Notes under the pieces: model-generated
What the model saw: only the letters and a program-made list of their open reading frames with translations
Database searches by the model: none
What the model was told of the DNA's origin: nothing
Part shown: positions 25,888 to 35,414 of the stretch, piece by piece
How positions within the stretch are numbered: the first letter of the stretch is position 1
Layout: each line of letters opens with the position of its first letter
Program-made: the position numbers and the translations under genes
DNA from: Fortiea contorta PCC 7126
GTDB lineage: Bacteria > Cyanobacteriota > Cyanobacteriia > Cyanobacteriales > Nostocaceae
Assembly: GCF_000332295.1 (NCBI RefSeq)
Contig: NZ_KB235931.1
Span: 62,001 to 126,000, forward strand
Length of the DNA stretch: 64,000 nucleotides
Direction of reading: 5' to 3'

Positions 25888-26832
25888 ATGGCGGAAATAT
25901 CTGCAAAACTCGTCCAAGAGCTACGCCAGAAAACTGGTGCTGGTATGATGGACTGCAAAAAAGCGCTGAAAGAAACTGATGGCGACATAGAAGAAGCCAC
26001 AGACTGGTTACGAAAAAAGAACTTAGTTTCGGCGGGTAAAAAAAGCGATCGCATTGCCGCAGAAGGTCTAGTAGACACCTATATTCAGCCCGGTGGCCAA
26101 GTAGGTGTACTCCTAGAAGTCAACTGCCAAACCGATTTTGTTGCCCGTAACGAGGCTTTTAAAAACCTAGTTAAGAACTTAGCCCAGCAAGCCGCAACTG
26201 CCGATAGTGTTGAATCTTTGCTAGCTCAACCCTATATTCAAGATCAAAACTTGACAGTGGAAGAGTTTATCAAACAAGCGATCGTCACTTTAGGCGAAAA
26301 TATCCAGGTGCGCCGCTTTGTCACCTATAAATTAGCACAAGGCACATCAGGTATTGTAGACAGCTATATTCACACTGGCGGTCGAATTGGTGTACTAGTT
26401 GAGCTAAACTCCCAAACTGATGCAGCGGCTTCAAACGAAGAGTTCCAGTCCTTGGCTCGCAATAGCGCCATGCAAGTTGCTGCTTGCACCAACGTCGAAT
26501 ATGTCAGCGTAGATCAAATCCCCGCTGAAGTCGCCCAAAAAGAAACCGACATCGAAATGGGGCGAGACGATTTGGCAAACAAGCCCCAGAACATTAAAGA
26601 AAAAATTGTTCAGGGACGGATTGAAAAACGCCTGAAAGAATTAACTTTGCTAGACCAGCCTTTCATCCGCGATCAAAGTATTTCTGTAGAAGATTTGGTT
26701 AAGCAAGTGAAAGCTAAAGTAGGCGAAGATATCCAAGTCAATCGCTTCGTGCGCTTTGTCCTAGGCGAAGGCATTGAAAAGCAAGAAAGTAACTTTGCAG
26801 AGGAAGTTGCGGCACAAATGGGTACTAAGTAA
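25888..26832 (+). CDS. tsf: Translation elongation factor Ts
   Basis: A 314-residue nucleotide-exchange factor for EF-Tu. The N-terminal UBA-like module ([21 protein letters not shown]) is followed by [17 protein letters not shown] and the core [22 protein letters not shown] motif. Two dimerisation-type repeats occur: [19 protein letters not shown] near residue 65 and [19 protein letters not shown] near 163. The second half keeps the matching helical parts ([22 protein letters not shown]). A strong terminator follows. The pairing with rpsB is the normal bacterial arrangement. Confidence 0.97.
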   Translation: MAEISAKLVQELRQKTGAGMMDCKKALKETDGDIEEATDWLRKKNLVSAGKKSDRIAAEGLVDTYIQPGGQVGVLLEVNCQTDFVARNEAFKNLVKNLAQQAATADSVESLLAQPYIQDQNLTVEEFIKQAIVTLGENIQVRRFVTYKLAQGTSGIVDSYIHTGGRIGVLVELNSQTDAAASNEEFQSLARNSAMQVAACTNVEYVSVDQIPAEVAQKETDIEMGRDDLANKPQNIKEKIVQGRIEKRLKELTLLDQPFIRDQSISVEDLVKQVKAKVGEDIQVNRFVRFVLGEGIEKQESNFAEEVAAQMGTK

Positions 26833-26921
26833 TTTAGTCCAGACTCAAGAGACAAAAGTCAAGAGTAAATGGTAATTACTTTTGATTTTAGATACTTGAA
26901 TTAATCCGTGAATGACTCTCT

Positions 26922-26959
26922 AAAATACAGGTCAAGCAGAGTGTGCTGACCTGTATTTT
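26922..26959 (+). terminator. Intrinsic terminator after tsf
   Basis: AAAATACAGGTCA (26922-26934) and TGACCTGTATTTT (26947-26959) form a perfect 13-bp stem with a 12-nt loop, ending in a TTTT run followed by TTAG. The symmetric A/T ends allow action in either direction. Confidence 0.85.
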
Positions 26960-27050
26960 GTTAGTAGTTAGTAGACTAGAAATTAGGAGGTGAGGAAGGC
27001 AAGAGTAACAAATAACAATTAACAAATGATTTGAAAATAAACGGGTTGAG

Positions 27051-27863
27051 ATGATGGCAAGACCAATTGAGCGAATTGAGCGAGATATAACAGTACTGCA
27101 GGAAGCGATAGGCGTCATCGCCACCGAACTTCACAGTGCTTATGCAAGTTATCTAACCACCTTGGGACAAGCCGTGCGCCAACAGTTGATCTTGGCAACT
27201 TATCATCTTTGCACCCAGGGATATCCGGTAAATTTTCTGAAGTTGTCATTGAATCAACGGCAACAATTGCAACAAACTATCCGTAAGTTAGGGCAAAGAG
27301 CGATCGCGGAGTTGCTAAGTAGTATTGAGGATGAAGAAGATGAGGAAGCGGAACTTGCTGATGGAGAAAGTGAAGCATCGAATTCACCGCCTGATTTAGC
27401 TTTGGTGGAAATCTCTAACCCGATAGAATTAGTGACATGGCAGCAAAACTTAGAAGAGGTGATGCAGAATACACTAAAAAAAGTTTCCCATGATGCCAAT
27501 GTTGTGTTACAAAAAGCAGGAGTGTTACCAAAAAAATTACCAGAACCAATTTTAGAGGCGGCTGCAGCGGTATCAGAAGCATCGGCCGAGGTGATGCCAG
27601 GGCCACCCAACTTATTAAACTTGGTAATTGAGATTGAAAATGAGCAAGATGCAGACGACTCCACCTTGACACAAATTATGGCAATCAACCTGCGGCTGGG
27701 AGAAATCGAATTTGCAGACGCTACACTTTCTGCTGGGCGGAAGCACATTCGCCATATCCTCAATCAGTTAAACAAGGTAGGACGAGAGTATCAAAAAAAG
27801 CAACAAGAAAAGTCAATTGCTGAAGCTGAAGCCGCTTGGCGTGCAATTTGGGCTGATGATTAG
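27051..27863 (+). CDS. Conserved cyanobacterial hypothetical protein upstream of recG
   Basis: A 270-residue soluble protein, mostly helical, with no signal peptide. The N-terminal third (residues 1-95) is a helical domain (RIERDITVLQEAIGVIATEL, LNQRQQLQQTIRKLGQRA). An acidic linker follows (SSIEDEEDEEAELADGESEA). The C-terminal part includes NLLNLVIEIENEQD, IMAINLRLGEIEFADATL and a coiled-coil-like RREYQKKQQEKSIAEAEAAW end. I recognise it as a type seen next to recG or tsf in cyanobacteria but know no function. It starts 58 bp before recG and may be co-transcribed with it. Confidence 0.75.
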   Translation: MMARPIERIERDITVLQEAIGVIATELHSAYASYLTTLGQAVRQQLILATYHLCTQGYPVNFLKLSLNQRQQLQQTIRKLGQRAIAELLSSIEDEEDEEAELADGESEASNSPPDLALVEISNPIELVTWQQNLEEVMQNTLKKVSHDANVVLQKAGVLPKKLPEPILEAAAAVSEASAEVMPGPPNLLNLVIEIENEQDADDSTLTQIMAINLRLGEIEFADATLSAGRKHIRHILNQLNKVGREYQKKQQEKSIAEAEAAWRAIWADD

Positions 27864-27920
27864 CAACTGGTGATTTGTTATGTATGATTGGACACTTTCT
27901 GATTCTTTTCATATCTCCCC

Positions 27921-30398
27921 ATGCCCAATGACACTCCAGATTGGATAAGATTGCAAAAAGCTCTAGCTATTGAGGCAGAACGCGGCTTCACAGATTTGCT
28001 CGGCAAGCAATATCGCTTCAGTGAATTTCTCAGCTTGACGTTTGGCAAATTCCCGACAACTTTGCCCCCAAGTGAACGCCGTCGCTGGCAAGAACTAGCG
28101 GTGCAATTTGCTAATTATCCTCATTTGGAACTGTCGGATAAGCAGCATTTGGTGGCAGAAACGCGGAGATATCTGTATCAATTGCAGCAAGAACAAGAAG
28201 AGGGATTGAGGGAAAAAGCAGGAGAAAAGGAGAAATACCAGCCTTCCTCTCATCCCAAAACGCCAATTGTCGCCGAGGTGAGTCGGAGGCTGGCACCAAA
28301 AATTGACCAAAAGCTGCGTGATTTACCAGAAATCGGCATCAGAAGATCTGAGAATTTGGCGCGACTGGGTTTGTTGACTGTGCGCGATTTGCTTTTTTAT
28401 TATCCCCGTGACCACATTGACTATGGGCGTCAGGTGAATATTAGCGACTTGGAAGCGGGGGAGACGGTGACTATTGTAGCGACGGTGAAACGTTGCAACT
28501 GTTTTAATAGTCCGAAGAATCAAAAATTATCAATTTTAGAATTAATTCTCAAAGATAATACTGGTCAAATTAAAGTTAGTCGCTTTTCCGCTGGGACACG
28601 CTTTACAAGTCGCGCTTGGCAAGAAAGTTTAAAGCGTCGCTATCCGGTGGGTAGTATGATTGCAGCTTGTGGGTTGGTGAAAGCGAGTAAATATGGCTTG
28701 ACGCTGGATAACCCAGAGTTAGAAGTTTTGGCAAATCCTGGTGATCCGATTGATTCGCTGACTATTGGGCGAGTGGTACCTATTTATGGATTAACTGAGG
28801 GGGTGGTGGCGAATACGGTGCGACAGGCGGTGATAGCGGTTTTACCTGCTGCGGCGCATTTGAAAGATCCTTTGCCTAGCGGGTTAAGAGAAAAGTATAA
28901 TTTGATGGAATTGAAAGATGCGATCGCCCAAATTCATTTTCCCGCAGATAGCGCTTCTTTACAAGTTGCTCGTCGTCGCCTAGTTTTTGATGAATTCTTC
29001 TATTTGCAACTGAGTTTATTGCAACGTCAGCAGCAAGCAAAGGCTATCCAAACCAGCGCTATCCTCGCCCCCAAAGGACAACTATTAGAAAAATTCCAGG
29101 AAATACTACCTTTTCAGCTAACAGGCGCCCAACAGCGAGTCATCAACGATATCCTCACCGACTTGCAGAAACCTGCACCCATGAATCGTTTAGTACAGGG
29201 TGACGTCGGTTCTGGGAAAACAGTTGTAGCCGTTGTTGCTATCCTGGCGGCGATTCAATCTGGCTACCAAGCCGCGTTGATGGCGCCGACGGAGGTGTTA
29301 GCAGAACAGCATTACCGCAAGTTGGTTAGCTGGTTTAATCTGCTGCATTTACCAGTAGAATTACTGACTGGCTCTACTAAAACTGCAAAAAGGCGACTGA
29401 TTCACTCCCAGTTAGAAACCGGGGAATTACCCTTATTGGTGGGAACTCACGCCTTAATTCAAGACCCAGTAAACTTTCAGCAACTCGGTTTAGTGGTAAT
29501 TGACGAACAGCACCGCTTTGGAGTCGAGCAACGGGCACGTTTGCAGCAAAAAGGACAACAACCCCATGTATTAACGATGACAGCTACACCCATTCCCCGC
29601 ACACTAGCATTAACGGTACATGGGGATTTAGATGTCAGCCAAATTGACGAGTTACCACCAGGGCGACAAAAGATTCAAACGACGATGCTTTCAGGTCAGC
29701 AACGCACCCAAGCTTATGACTTGATGCGGCGGGAAATTGCCCAAGGACGACAAATTTATGTGGTGTTACCTTTGGTCGAAGAATCGGAAAAATTGGATTT
29801 GCGATCGGCTGTAGAGGAGCATCAAAAGCTACAAGAGAGCATTTTTCCAGAATTTCAAGTGGGATTGTTACACGGGCGGATGAGTTCCGCTGAGAAGGAT
29901 GAAGCGATTACTAAATTCCGCGAAAATGAAACACAAATCCTGGTTTCTACAACCGTAGTAGAAGTGGGTGTAGACGTCCCCAATGCAACAGTAATGCTCA
30001 TTGAAAATGCGGAGCGCTTCGGTTTATCGCAATTACACCAACTGCGGGGGCGTGTGGGTCGGGGTGCGGCTCAATCCTATTGTTTGTTGATGAGCAGTTC
30101 TCGGAGTGCTGATGCTCAACAGCGGCTGAAGGTGTTGGAACAATCGCAAGATGGGTTTTTTATTTCAGAGATGGATATGCGGTTTCGTGGCCCTGGACAA
30201 GTGCTGGGGACTCGTCAATCAGGTGTGCCAGATTTTACCTTGGCAAGTTTGCTGGAAGATGAGGAAGTTTTGTTGTTAGCGCGACAAGCTGCAGAGAAGG
30301 TGATTGAGATTGATGTCACCTTGGAGCGTTGGTATTTAATGAAAGAAGAGTTGAAGTATCGGTATGAGCGGTTAATGGGTGGAGCGATTATGACATGA
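27921..30398 (+). CDS. recG: ATP-dependent DNA helicase RecG
   Basis: An 825-residue branch-migration helicase that regresses stalled forks and processes Holliday junctions and R-loops. It has an N-terminal extension of about 120 residues typical of cyanobacteria, then a wedge/OB domain (LPEIGIRRSENLARLGLLTVRDLLFYYPRDHIDY), Walker A GDVGSGKT at about 427-434, DEQH at about 528-531, TATPIPRTLA (motif III), and the C-terminal motifs TTVVEVGVDVPNA and QLHQLRGRVGRG with the following TRG region (RFRGPGQVLGTRQSG). All helicase motifs are intact. No overlap with the downstream genes. Confidence 0.97.
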   Translation: MPNDTPDWIRLQKALAIEAERGFTDLLGKQYRFSEFLSLTFGKFPTTLPPSERRRWQELAVQFANYPHLELSDKQHLVAETRRYLYQLQQEQEEGLREKAGEKEKYQPSSHPKTPIVAEVSRRLAPKIDQKLRDLPEIGIRRSENLARLGLLTVRDLLFYYPRDHIDYGRQVNISDLEAGETVTIVATVKRCNCFNSPKNQKLSILELILKDNTGQIKVSRFSAGTRFTSRAWQESLKRRYPVGSMIAACGLVKASKYGLTLDNPELEVLANPGDPIDSLTIGRVVPIYGLTEGVVANTVRQAVIAVLPAAAHLKDPLPSGLREKYNLMELKDAIAQIHFPADSASLQVARRRLVFDEFFYLQLSLLQRQQQAKAIQTSAILAPKGQLLEKFQEILPFQLTGAQQRVINDILTDLQKPAPMNRLVQGDVGSGKTVVAVVAILAAIQSGYQAALMAPTEVLAEQHYRKLVSWFNLLHLPVELLTGSTKTAKRRLIHSQLETGELPLLVGTHALIQDPVNFQQLGLVVIDEQHRFGVEQRARLQQKGQQPHVLTMTATPIPRTLALTVHGDLDVSQIDELPPGRQKIQTTMLSGQQRTQAYDLMRREIAQGRQIYVVLPLVEESEKLDLRSAVEEHQKLQESIFPEFQVGLLHGRMSSAEKDEAITKFRENETQILVSTTVVEVGVDVPNATVMLIENAERFGLSQLHQLRGRVGRGAAQSYCLLMSSSRSADAQQRLKVLEQSQDGFFISEMDMRFRGPGQVLGTRQSGVPDFTLASLLEDEEVLLLARQAAEKVIEIDVTLERWYLMKEELKYRYERLMGGAIMT

Positions 30399-30491
30399 TA
30401 TGCGAATGCGTCTAGGCGTGAAGCATATTCATTTTTGAGCAGCAACGCCGATTTTTATAAAATATCTCTCTCAACCAATAAATTATCCAAT

Positions 30492-30553
30492 CTTGTAGGG
30501 TGGGGATCTTACTCGCCTTTTATTGCGGGCGGGCGAGACGCCCACCCCACAAG
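30492..30553. repeat. Two-tier inverted repeat after recG
   Basis: CTTGTAGGGTGGG (30492-30504) pairs with CCCACCCCACAAG (30541-30553) with one mismatch; an inner CTCGCC/GGCGAG stem sits inside. It is a dispersed Nostoc-type palindrome between convergent recG and the TerB-like gene, and probably serves as terminator. Confidence 0.7.
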
Positions 30554-30583
30554 AAGTAGTTGGGTATCGCTAATATTTTGAAA

Positions 30584-31636
30584 CTAGGTGAATTCGATAG
30601 TTGCAACGAAATCAAAAATCTTGTCTTTAATGGTGTCTGTTTCTTCTTCTAAAGAAGTGGGAGTTTCGCCATTAAAAAAGCTGCGTTGGCTACTGATTAT
30701 GTATAAAAATTCTCCGTTGACGAAGGTTAGTAATCCGCGATAGGCGTCTAATCTGATGGCGTTACCGTTATTTTCTTGTTTGGAAATTGTAGAACCTTTT
30801 GGCATATCTACTAATACGAAATAAGCGCCGGTAAATATTTCTGCTATGTATTCGCTGTGCTTGATTTCGGCACCGGATACGTTAGCAGAAATTGCTTGGG
30901 GTACGTATTTTTCTACGAGAATTGCTTGGAGATATTGTTGTTTACCAATTGTTTCTATTTCTTCAGTTTGTTCTGGGGGTATAGGATAATAATCAATTCT
31001 GAATAAAGTACCAAAGTCATCGGAAAAACCGACTACTCCTTCTTGGCTTTGGACTCTACCGCCTTGTTCAGGTTGGACTGGTATTGGGACGGAAAAATTG
31101 CCTAAAGGTGAATCATATATTTGTTCGCCGTATTCGTCTACTACTACTGTTTCGTCTTCATCTTCGTCTGCAAATTCTGCGTTTTCTGCTTCTTGAAAAG
31201 CGGCTATGATTTCTTGGACGATTTCTTCCGCTTCTTCATCTTCTATTGTTAAAGCTAACTGTAGTTGTTTGAGGTAAGGCTGTTGCTTTTTCGGGATAGC
31301 TAGTTCGTCATCTAGAAGTATAATTACGCCGGCGGCGTAAGCATCTAGTATGATGTCATCGGACAAGGATTGTTTGGCGGTGTTAAATAGGGAACCGACG
31401 GATTCATTTTCGACAATGGCGATGAGTCTATCAACTATTTCGGTGATTTCGTCTTCTGAATATTCTTCAAAAACCTCGAAATCCCAGAGAATTGAGCCGA
31501 GGGTTTCTGCGTCTACCTCTTCTAAGGACGAATCAGCGATCGCTGTGATGAGAGCGATCGCTGCTACGGCTTCTTCTGGGCTTAATGATTCTTCTGATAT
31601 GTCTGATGAGTTGAAAATTTTATCGTATTTAGTCAT
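30584..31636 (-). CDS. TerB-like N-terminal domain protein, unknown C-terminus
   Basis: A 350-residue, very acidic cytoplasmic protein. Residues about 15-160 are helical and resemble a TerB/DjlA-like domain (SPEEAVAAIALITAIADSSLEEVDAETL, then DEITEIVDRLIAIVENE and LFNTAKQSLSDD), including the acidic positions that can bind metal. The C-terminal half (from about 175) has beta-rich sequence (VVVDEYGEQIYDSP, FRIDYYPIP, LLTFVNGEFLYIISS) without a family I recognise. It lies 23 bp downstream of the lipase-like gene on the same strand, so the two are probably one transcript. The function is unknown; TerB proteins often occur in membrane-stress or surface-response systems. Confidence 0.6.
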   Translation of the reverse strand: MTKYDKIFNSSDISEESLSPEEAVAAIALITAIADSSLEEVDAETLGSILWDFEVFEEYSEDEITEIVDRLIAIVENESVGSLFNTAKQSLSDDIILDAYAAGVIILLDDELAIPKKQQPYLKQLQLALTIEDEEAEEIVQEIIAAFQEAENAEFADEDEDETVVVDEYGEQIYDSPLGNFSVPIPVQPEQGGRVQSQEGVVGFSDDFGTLFRIDYYPIPPEQTEEIETIGKQQYLQAILVEKYVPQAISANVSGAEIKHSEYIAEIFTGAYFVLVDMPKGSTISKQENNGNAIRLDAYRGLLTFVNGEFLYIISSQRSFFNGETPTSLEEETDTIKDKIFDFVATIEFT

Positions 31637-31659
31637 TTATTTTACCTTGGCTAGAATGA

Positions 31660-32916
31660 TCATTTGCAGTCGGGAACTTTAGACAAAAAGTTATTAGCAA
31701 TGTGTTCATAGAACTTGACATCTGTCCAATAACCTAGGTGGCCTTGTTCTCCCCAAGATGCGTCATATTTCAATTCAACGTTATCTAAGTTATCGTAGTA
31801 ATCTAGATTACCGCTGATTGGGTCTTTTAGGTGATAGTAATTTACCCAGCGGACTTGATTCAAGCGACACACGACTGGGCTATTAGAAAAGTATTTACTT
31901 TGTTTGACGAATTCGGTTTTGATTTCTGGTTTTATCGGCGGTTTGACGCGGAAGGATTTGAGGTGTTCTAAAATCCGTTGGCGAATATATTGGTTTTCTT
32001 GTGTAGCTTCTCGGAAGAAAAAAGCAATTTTATCCAGTGGGGAACCAAAGGTGATTAATCCCTGTAGCTTGTTCACGAACATGATCTTACTTTGATCTTT
32101 AGTCAAGCTAGCTTCGATACAAAGCAGATTTAAGGTGTCGTAAGCAATACAGCTACCAAGGGAATGTCCAGCAAGAATTACTTGCTGATAATCTGCTTGC
32201 TTATCTTTGAGAATTCCTTTGAGTAAGGCTAAAGATTCTGCAAGTACTCGTTGGCGAATTTTTTGGTATGGTGATTTAGGATTGGTTTTGGTGTAAATGG
32301 CAATGTCACCGACAAAATTAACTAATGGCGGAGTTATTAATACTTTACTTAATTGCCAAGCCGAGCCTAAAAAAGACCCTTTGAAAAATGGCCCTAACAA
32401 TAACAAAATTACCCAAATTAAGAGCCGTAAAATTGGGTAAAAAAAGTTAAATATTCGTAAGAATATAGTGAGCGATCGCAGCCGGAATTTAAACATATTT
32501 TGGCTGTCTCGACGACGCAGTAAATCATCCACTAAATGTTGGTTATCTTTGCGGCTATAAAACTTAATTGTCCCATCAAGTGTCTGCTCTGCCCACCGTA
32601 ACACTTCCGGTGCACTAATTTGATTTTCTGTGTCGGGCGCCCAATAGTATTCATGAATGTCAATGAACCAGTCTTGTTCAGTGTCAGATGGACTTAATCT
32701 GATAAAGCTTTCTGTCCAAAAAGAACCAGAAGACAGTCTGCGTCTAGCAATTAAGTGCTCTAGTTGGATATTGACATTCTGCTCATCAAAATATTTGACA
32801 AAGTTTTGAGCAAAATAATCCAAAGTTTCAAAAGGATTTTGCTCGCCAATTCCGTGGATCAGCAAAAATGCTGTGCGTCCTTGGGGAAATTTTACCCGAT
32901 TAGGTGTGTCTGTCAT
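31660..32916 (-). CDS. Alpha/beta-hydrolase (lipase-like) with a membrane segment
   Basis: A 418-residue protein. The oxyanion-type HGIGEQNP is at residues 21-28, and the nucleophile S252 sits in AGHSLGSCIAYD. A hydrophobic stretch at about 150-178 (FLRIFNFFYPILRLLIWVILLLLGPFF) should insert in or lie on the membrane, between the strand-1 part and the nucleophile, an unusual position. Candidate late residues are the Asp in DPISGNLDYYDNLD and the His in GEQGHLGYW. The likely substrate is a lipid or ester. It is followed after 23 bp by a TerB-like gene, probably co-transcribed. The substrate cannot be told from sequence. Confidence 0.68.
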   Translation of the reverse strand: MTDTPNRVKFPQGRTAFLLIHGIGEQNPFETLDYFAQNFVKYFDEQNVNIQLEHLIARRRLSSGSFWTESFIRLSPSDTEQDWFIDIHEYYWAPDTENQISAPEVLRWAEQTLDGTIKFYSRKDNQHLVDDLLRRRDSQNMFKFRLRSLTIFLRIFNFFYPILRLLIWVILLLLGPFFKGSFLGSAWQLSKVLITPPLVNFVGDIAIYTKTNPKSPYQKIRQRVLAESLALLKGILKDKQADYQQVILAGHSLGSCIAYDTLNLLCIEASLTKDQSKIMFVNKLQGLITFGSPLDKIAFFFREATQENQYIRQRILEHLKSFRVKPPIKPEIKTEFVKQSKYFSNSPVVCRLNQVRWVNYYHLKDPISGNLDYYDNLDNVELKYDASWGEQGHLGYWTDVKFYEHIANNFLSKVPDCK

Positions 32917-33021
32917 GGTACTTAAAAACTTGATAGTAAATATTTTACTTTTACAGTCCTCCTAAAAAGTTGTTTAAAGAAAAGTTTCTGGCTAATGGGG
33001 AGAATCATGAATGACAACCTA

Positions 33022-33063
33022 AAGGATGAGGGATGAAGGATGAAGTATGAGGGATGAAGTATG
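33022..33063 (+). repeat. Six heptamer units (STRR-type)
   Basis: AAGGATG, AGGGATG, AAGGATG, AAGTATG, AGGGATG, AAGTATG in a row, in the gap 32917-33311 between divergent genes. The same heptamers form the hisS/cupin junction. The rest of this gap is AT-rich with no ORF; promoters for the two divergent genes must lie here. Confidence 0.85.
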
Positions 33064-33311
33064 AAATGAAGAAGCTTGTATACTGAGCTTTTCATCAATT
33101 TGTAATGGTTGCTTTATTGACGCCGTGGCGCACTGGTTTTTATCTCTGACAAAAAAATAACTCTCCAGATAGAGTGAATAACTTACTGCGGATAGATATC
33201 TAAAACAAAAAAATCATTAGATAATACCGAAGTAAGCTGTTATACAAAAAGCTATGAAATACGGTATTCATAGCTTTGCAAACATTTATTACGTACAAAT
33301 TTGAGTTTTCT

Positions 33312-35240
33312 ATGGTACAAACACCGCCATCGCAGTTTTCTCCAGATCAATACAAAGTAAACGCAGCAGAAGCTGAATTAGAAAATATTATCCAAACGTC
33401 GCCTACAGATACAGAGATTAACCTAGAGTTTCTTTACACCAGGGATATTGAATTTCGTCAAGAAACGATTTACTTTATTGTGGTTGATCGTTTTCACGAC
33501 GGCGATTTGCATAACAGCGAAGGTGCTAACTCCGAGTTGTATGATCCCACGGGAAAAGATTGGGGTAAATACTGGGGTGGCGATTTGCAAGGCGTGATTG
33601 ATAAATTGGATTATCTGAAAAACATGGGAGTTACAGCCGTTTGGTTGACACCATTGTTTGAACAGGTAGAAGATTTATTCATTAGCAATGCAGCGATGCA
33701 TGGTTATTGGACAAAAGACTTTAAGCGGATCAATCCCCGCTACATTGCTGAAGGAGAAGATCCGTCATTAAACAATACCCAAGAAGCGAGAAACACCACA
33801 TTTGATCGGTTAATTGCCGAATTGCACAACCGCAACATGAAGCTGGTGTTGGATATTGTTTGCAATCATAGCAGCCCTGACACCAACGGCAGCAAAGGTG
33901 AACTTTATGACGATGGTGTGAAAATTGCTGATTTCAATGATGATGTTAATCACTGGTATCATCATTATGGTGAAGTGCAAAACTGGGAAGATGATTGGCA
34001 AGTCCAGAACTGCGAATTAGCTGGTTTAGCAACCTTCAACGAAAATAATAGCGAGTATCGGGAATATATCAAGTCAGCAATCAAGCAGTGGTTAGATCGG
34101 GGTGTGGATGTGCTGCGGGTGGATACTGTCAAGCATATGCCGATTTGGTTTTGGCAGGAATTCACCGGTGATATGTGCAATCATAAACCAGATGTGTTTA
34201 TTTTTGGTGAATGGATTTATAGTCATCCAGGGGACGATCGCTCAGTTGAATTTGCTAACAATTCAGGGATGACAATTCTGGATTTTGGGCTGTGTGTAGC
34301 GATTCGCGCTGCTTTAGCCCAGGGTTCAGAAAACGGATTCCAGACAATACAATATATCTTTGATCAAGATCATCGCTATGACGGCGCTACCGAGTTAGTT
34401 ACCTTCATTGATAACCATGATATGTCTCGCTTCCAATCGCTGAACTCCGACCCAGCGATGTTAAAAGTAGCGATCGCTCTCATTATGACTTGTCGCGGTA
34501 TCCCTTGCATCTATTACGGTACAGAACAATATCTGCACGATGACACTGATGGTGGTAATGATCCCTACAACCGCCCCATGATGCAAAACTGGGATACTGA
34601 TACAGAAATTTATCGCTATATCAGACTACTCTCTGGCTTGCGACGACTCAATCCTGCAGTTTCCATGGGTAGCCATTGGCAAAAATATCTTACACCCGAT
34701 GTCTACTGTTATGTGCGTCGTTACCGCGATTCTCTCTGCTTTGTCGCCTTAAATCGGGGTGGAGAGGTAACATTACCAGAAGTTGAAACCGAATTACCTG
34801 ATGGTGAACATACTTGTGCAGTGACGCGCAATAAATATGAAGTCAAAGACGGTAAGATATATAACCTGCAGCTTCCAGAACGAGGCGTGATTGTTTTCAG
34901 CTGTGTGGGCGAAAGAATCAAAGGACAAACAATTGTCCGCGTTCAACTCAACGGTGTCAATACCCAACCCGGTGAAACCATCGTCGTTACCGGTAACTGT
35001 CCAGAGTTGGGTAACTGGGATATCAGCAAAGCATATCCCCTAGAATACATCAACGCCAACACTTGGTTTGCCGAGATTCCCTTTGACGAAAGCACGGGTA
35101 AGTTAATTAGTTATAAATATGCCATGTGGCGCGAAGGGCGATCGCCTCTGCGAGAAAATAATGTTCCCCGACGTTGGGTGATTGCTAAGGAAGGAACCGT
35201 CAAATGGCGTGATACCTGGGCTTCGGGGAGAGAATCTTGA
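33312..35240 (+). CDS. Cytoplasmic alpha-amylase/CGTase-like glycosidase (GH13 with CBM20)
   Basis: About 642 residues in the order GH13 barrel, domain C, and a C-terminal CBM20 starch-binding domain (VRVQLNGVNTQPGETIVVTGNCPELGNW at about 540-575). Catalytic residues are visible: the nucleophile Asp in DVLRVDTVKHMP, the acid/base Glu in VFIFGEWIYS and the third carboxylate in FIDNHDMSRF, with DIVCNHSSP upstream. There is no signal peptide, so it probably acts on internal glycogen rather than external starch. The ATG at 33312 is preferred; the frame extends upstream to a TTG at 33276. The exact product (maltooligosaccharides or cyclodextrins) cannot be told. Confidence 0.88.
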   Translation: MVQTPPSQFSPDQYKVNAAEAELENIIQTSPTDTEINLEFLYTRDIEFRQETIYFIVVDRFHDGDLHNSEGANSELYDPTGKDWGKYWGGDLQGVIDKLDYLKNMGVTAVWLTPLFEQVEDLFISNAAMHGYWTKDFKRINPRYIAEGEDPSLNNTQEARNTTFDRLIAELHNRNMKLVLDIVCNHSSPDTNGSKGELYDDGVKIADFNDDVNHWYHHYGEVQNWEDDWQVQNCELAGLATFNENNSEYREYIKSAIKQWLDRGVDVLRVDTVKHMPIWFWQEFTGDMCNHKPDVFIFGEWIYSHPGDDRSVEFANNSGMTILDFGLCVAIRAALAQGSENGFQTIQYIFDQDHRYDGATELVTFIDNHDMSRFQSLNSDPAMLKVAIALIMTCRGIPCIYYGTEQYLHDDTDGGNDPYNRPMMQNWDTDTEIYRYIRLLSGLRRLNPAVSMGSHWQKYLTPDVYCYVRRYRDSLCFVALNRGGEVTLPEVETELPDGEHTCAVTRNKYEVKDGKIYNLQLPERGVIVFSCVGERIKGQTIVRVQLNGVNTQPGETIVVTGNCPELGNWDISKAYPLEYINANTWFAEIPFDESTGKLISYKYAMWREGRSPLRENNVPRRWVIAKEGTVKWRDTWASGRES

Positions 35241-35344
35241 ACAATTCAAGATTGAAAACTGAAAATAAAAGAATGCAATCCTTCCTGATCCCCTTGGGAA
35301 TGGGACGGATAAATAGATGGTAGATGCACCCTAATTAATTTACA

Positions 35345-35374
35345 GCCCCCAGCTTTTAGTTGGGGACTTTTTTA
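35345..35374 (+). terminator. Intrinsic terminator after the amylase gene
   Basis: CCCCA (35347-35351) pairs with TGGGG (35361-35365), extended by flanking AG/CT, followed by a T-rich tract CTTTTTTAT (35367-35375). It lies about 105 bp after the stop. Confidence 0.75.
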
Positions 35375-35414
35375 TTTAAATTGTTGTGGAGCCAAGCGCG
35401 GAAAAACTCCGCCT

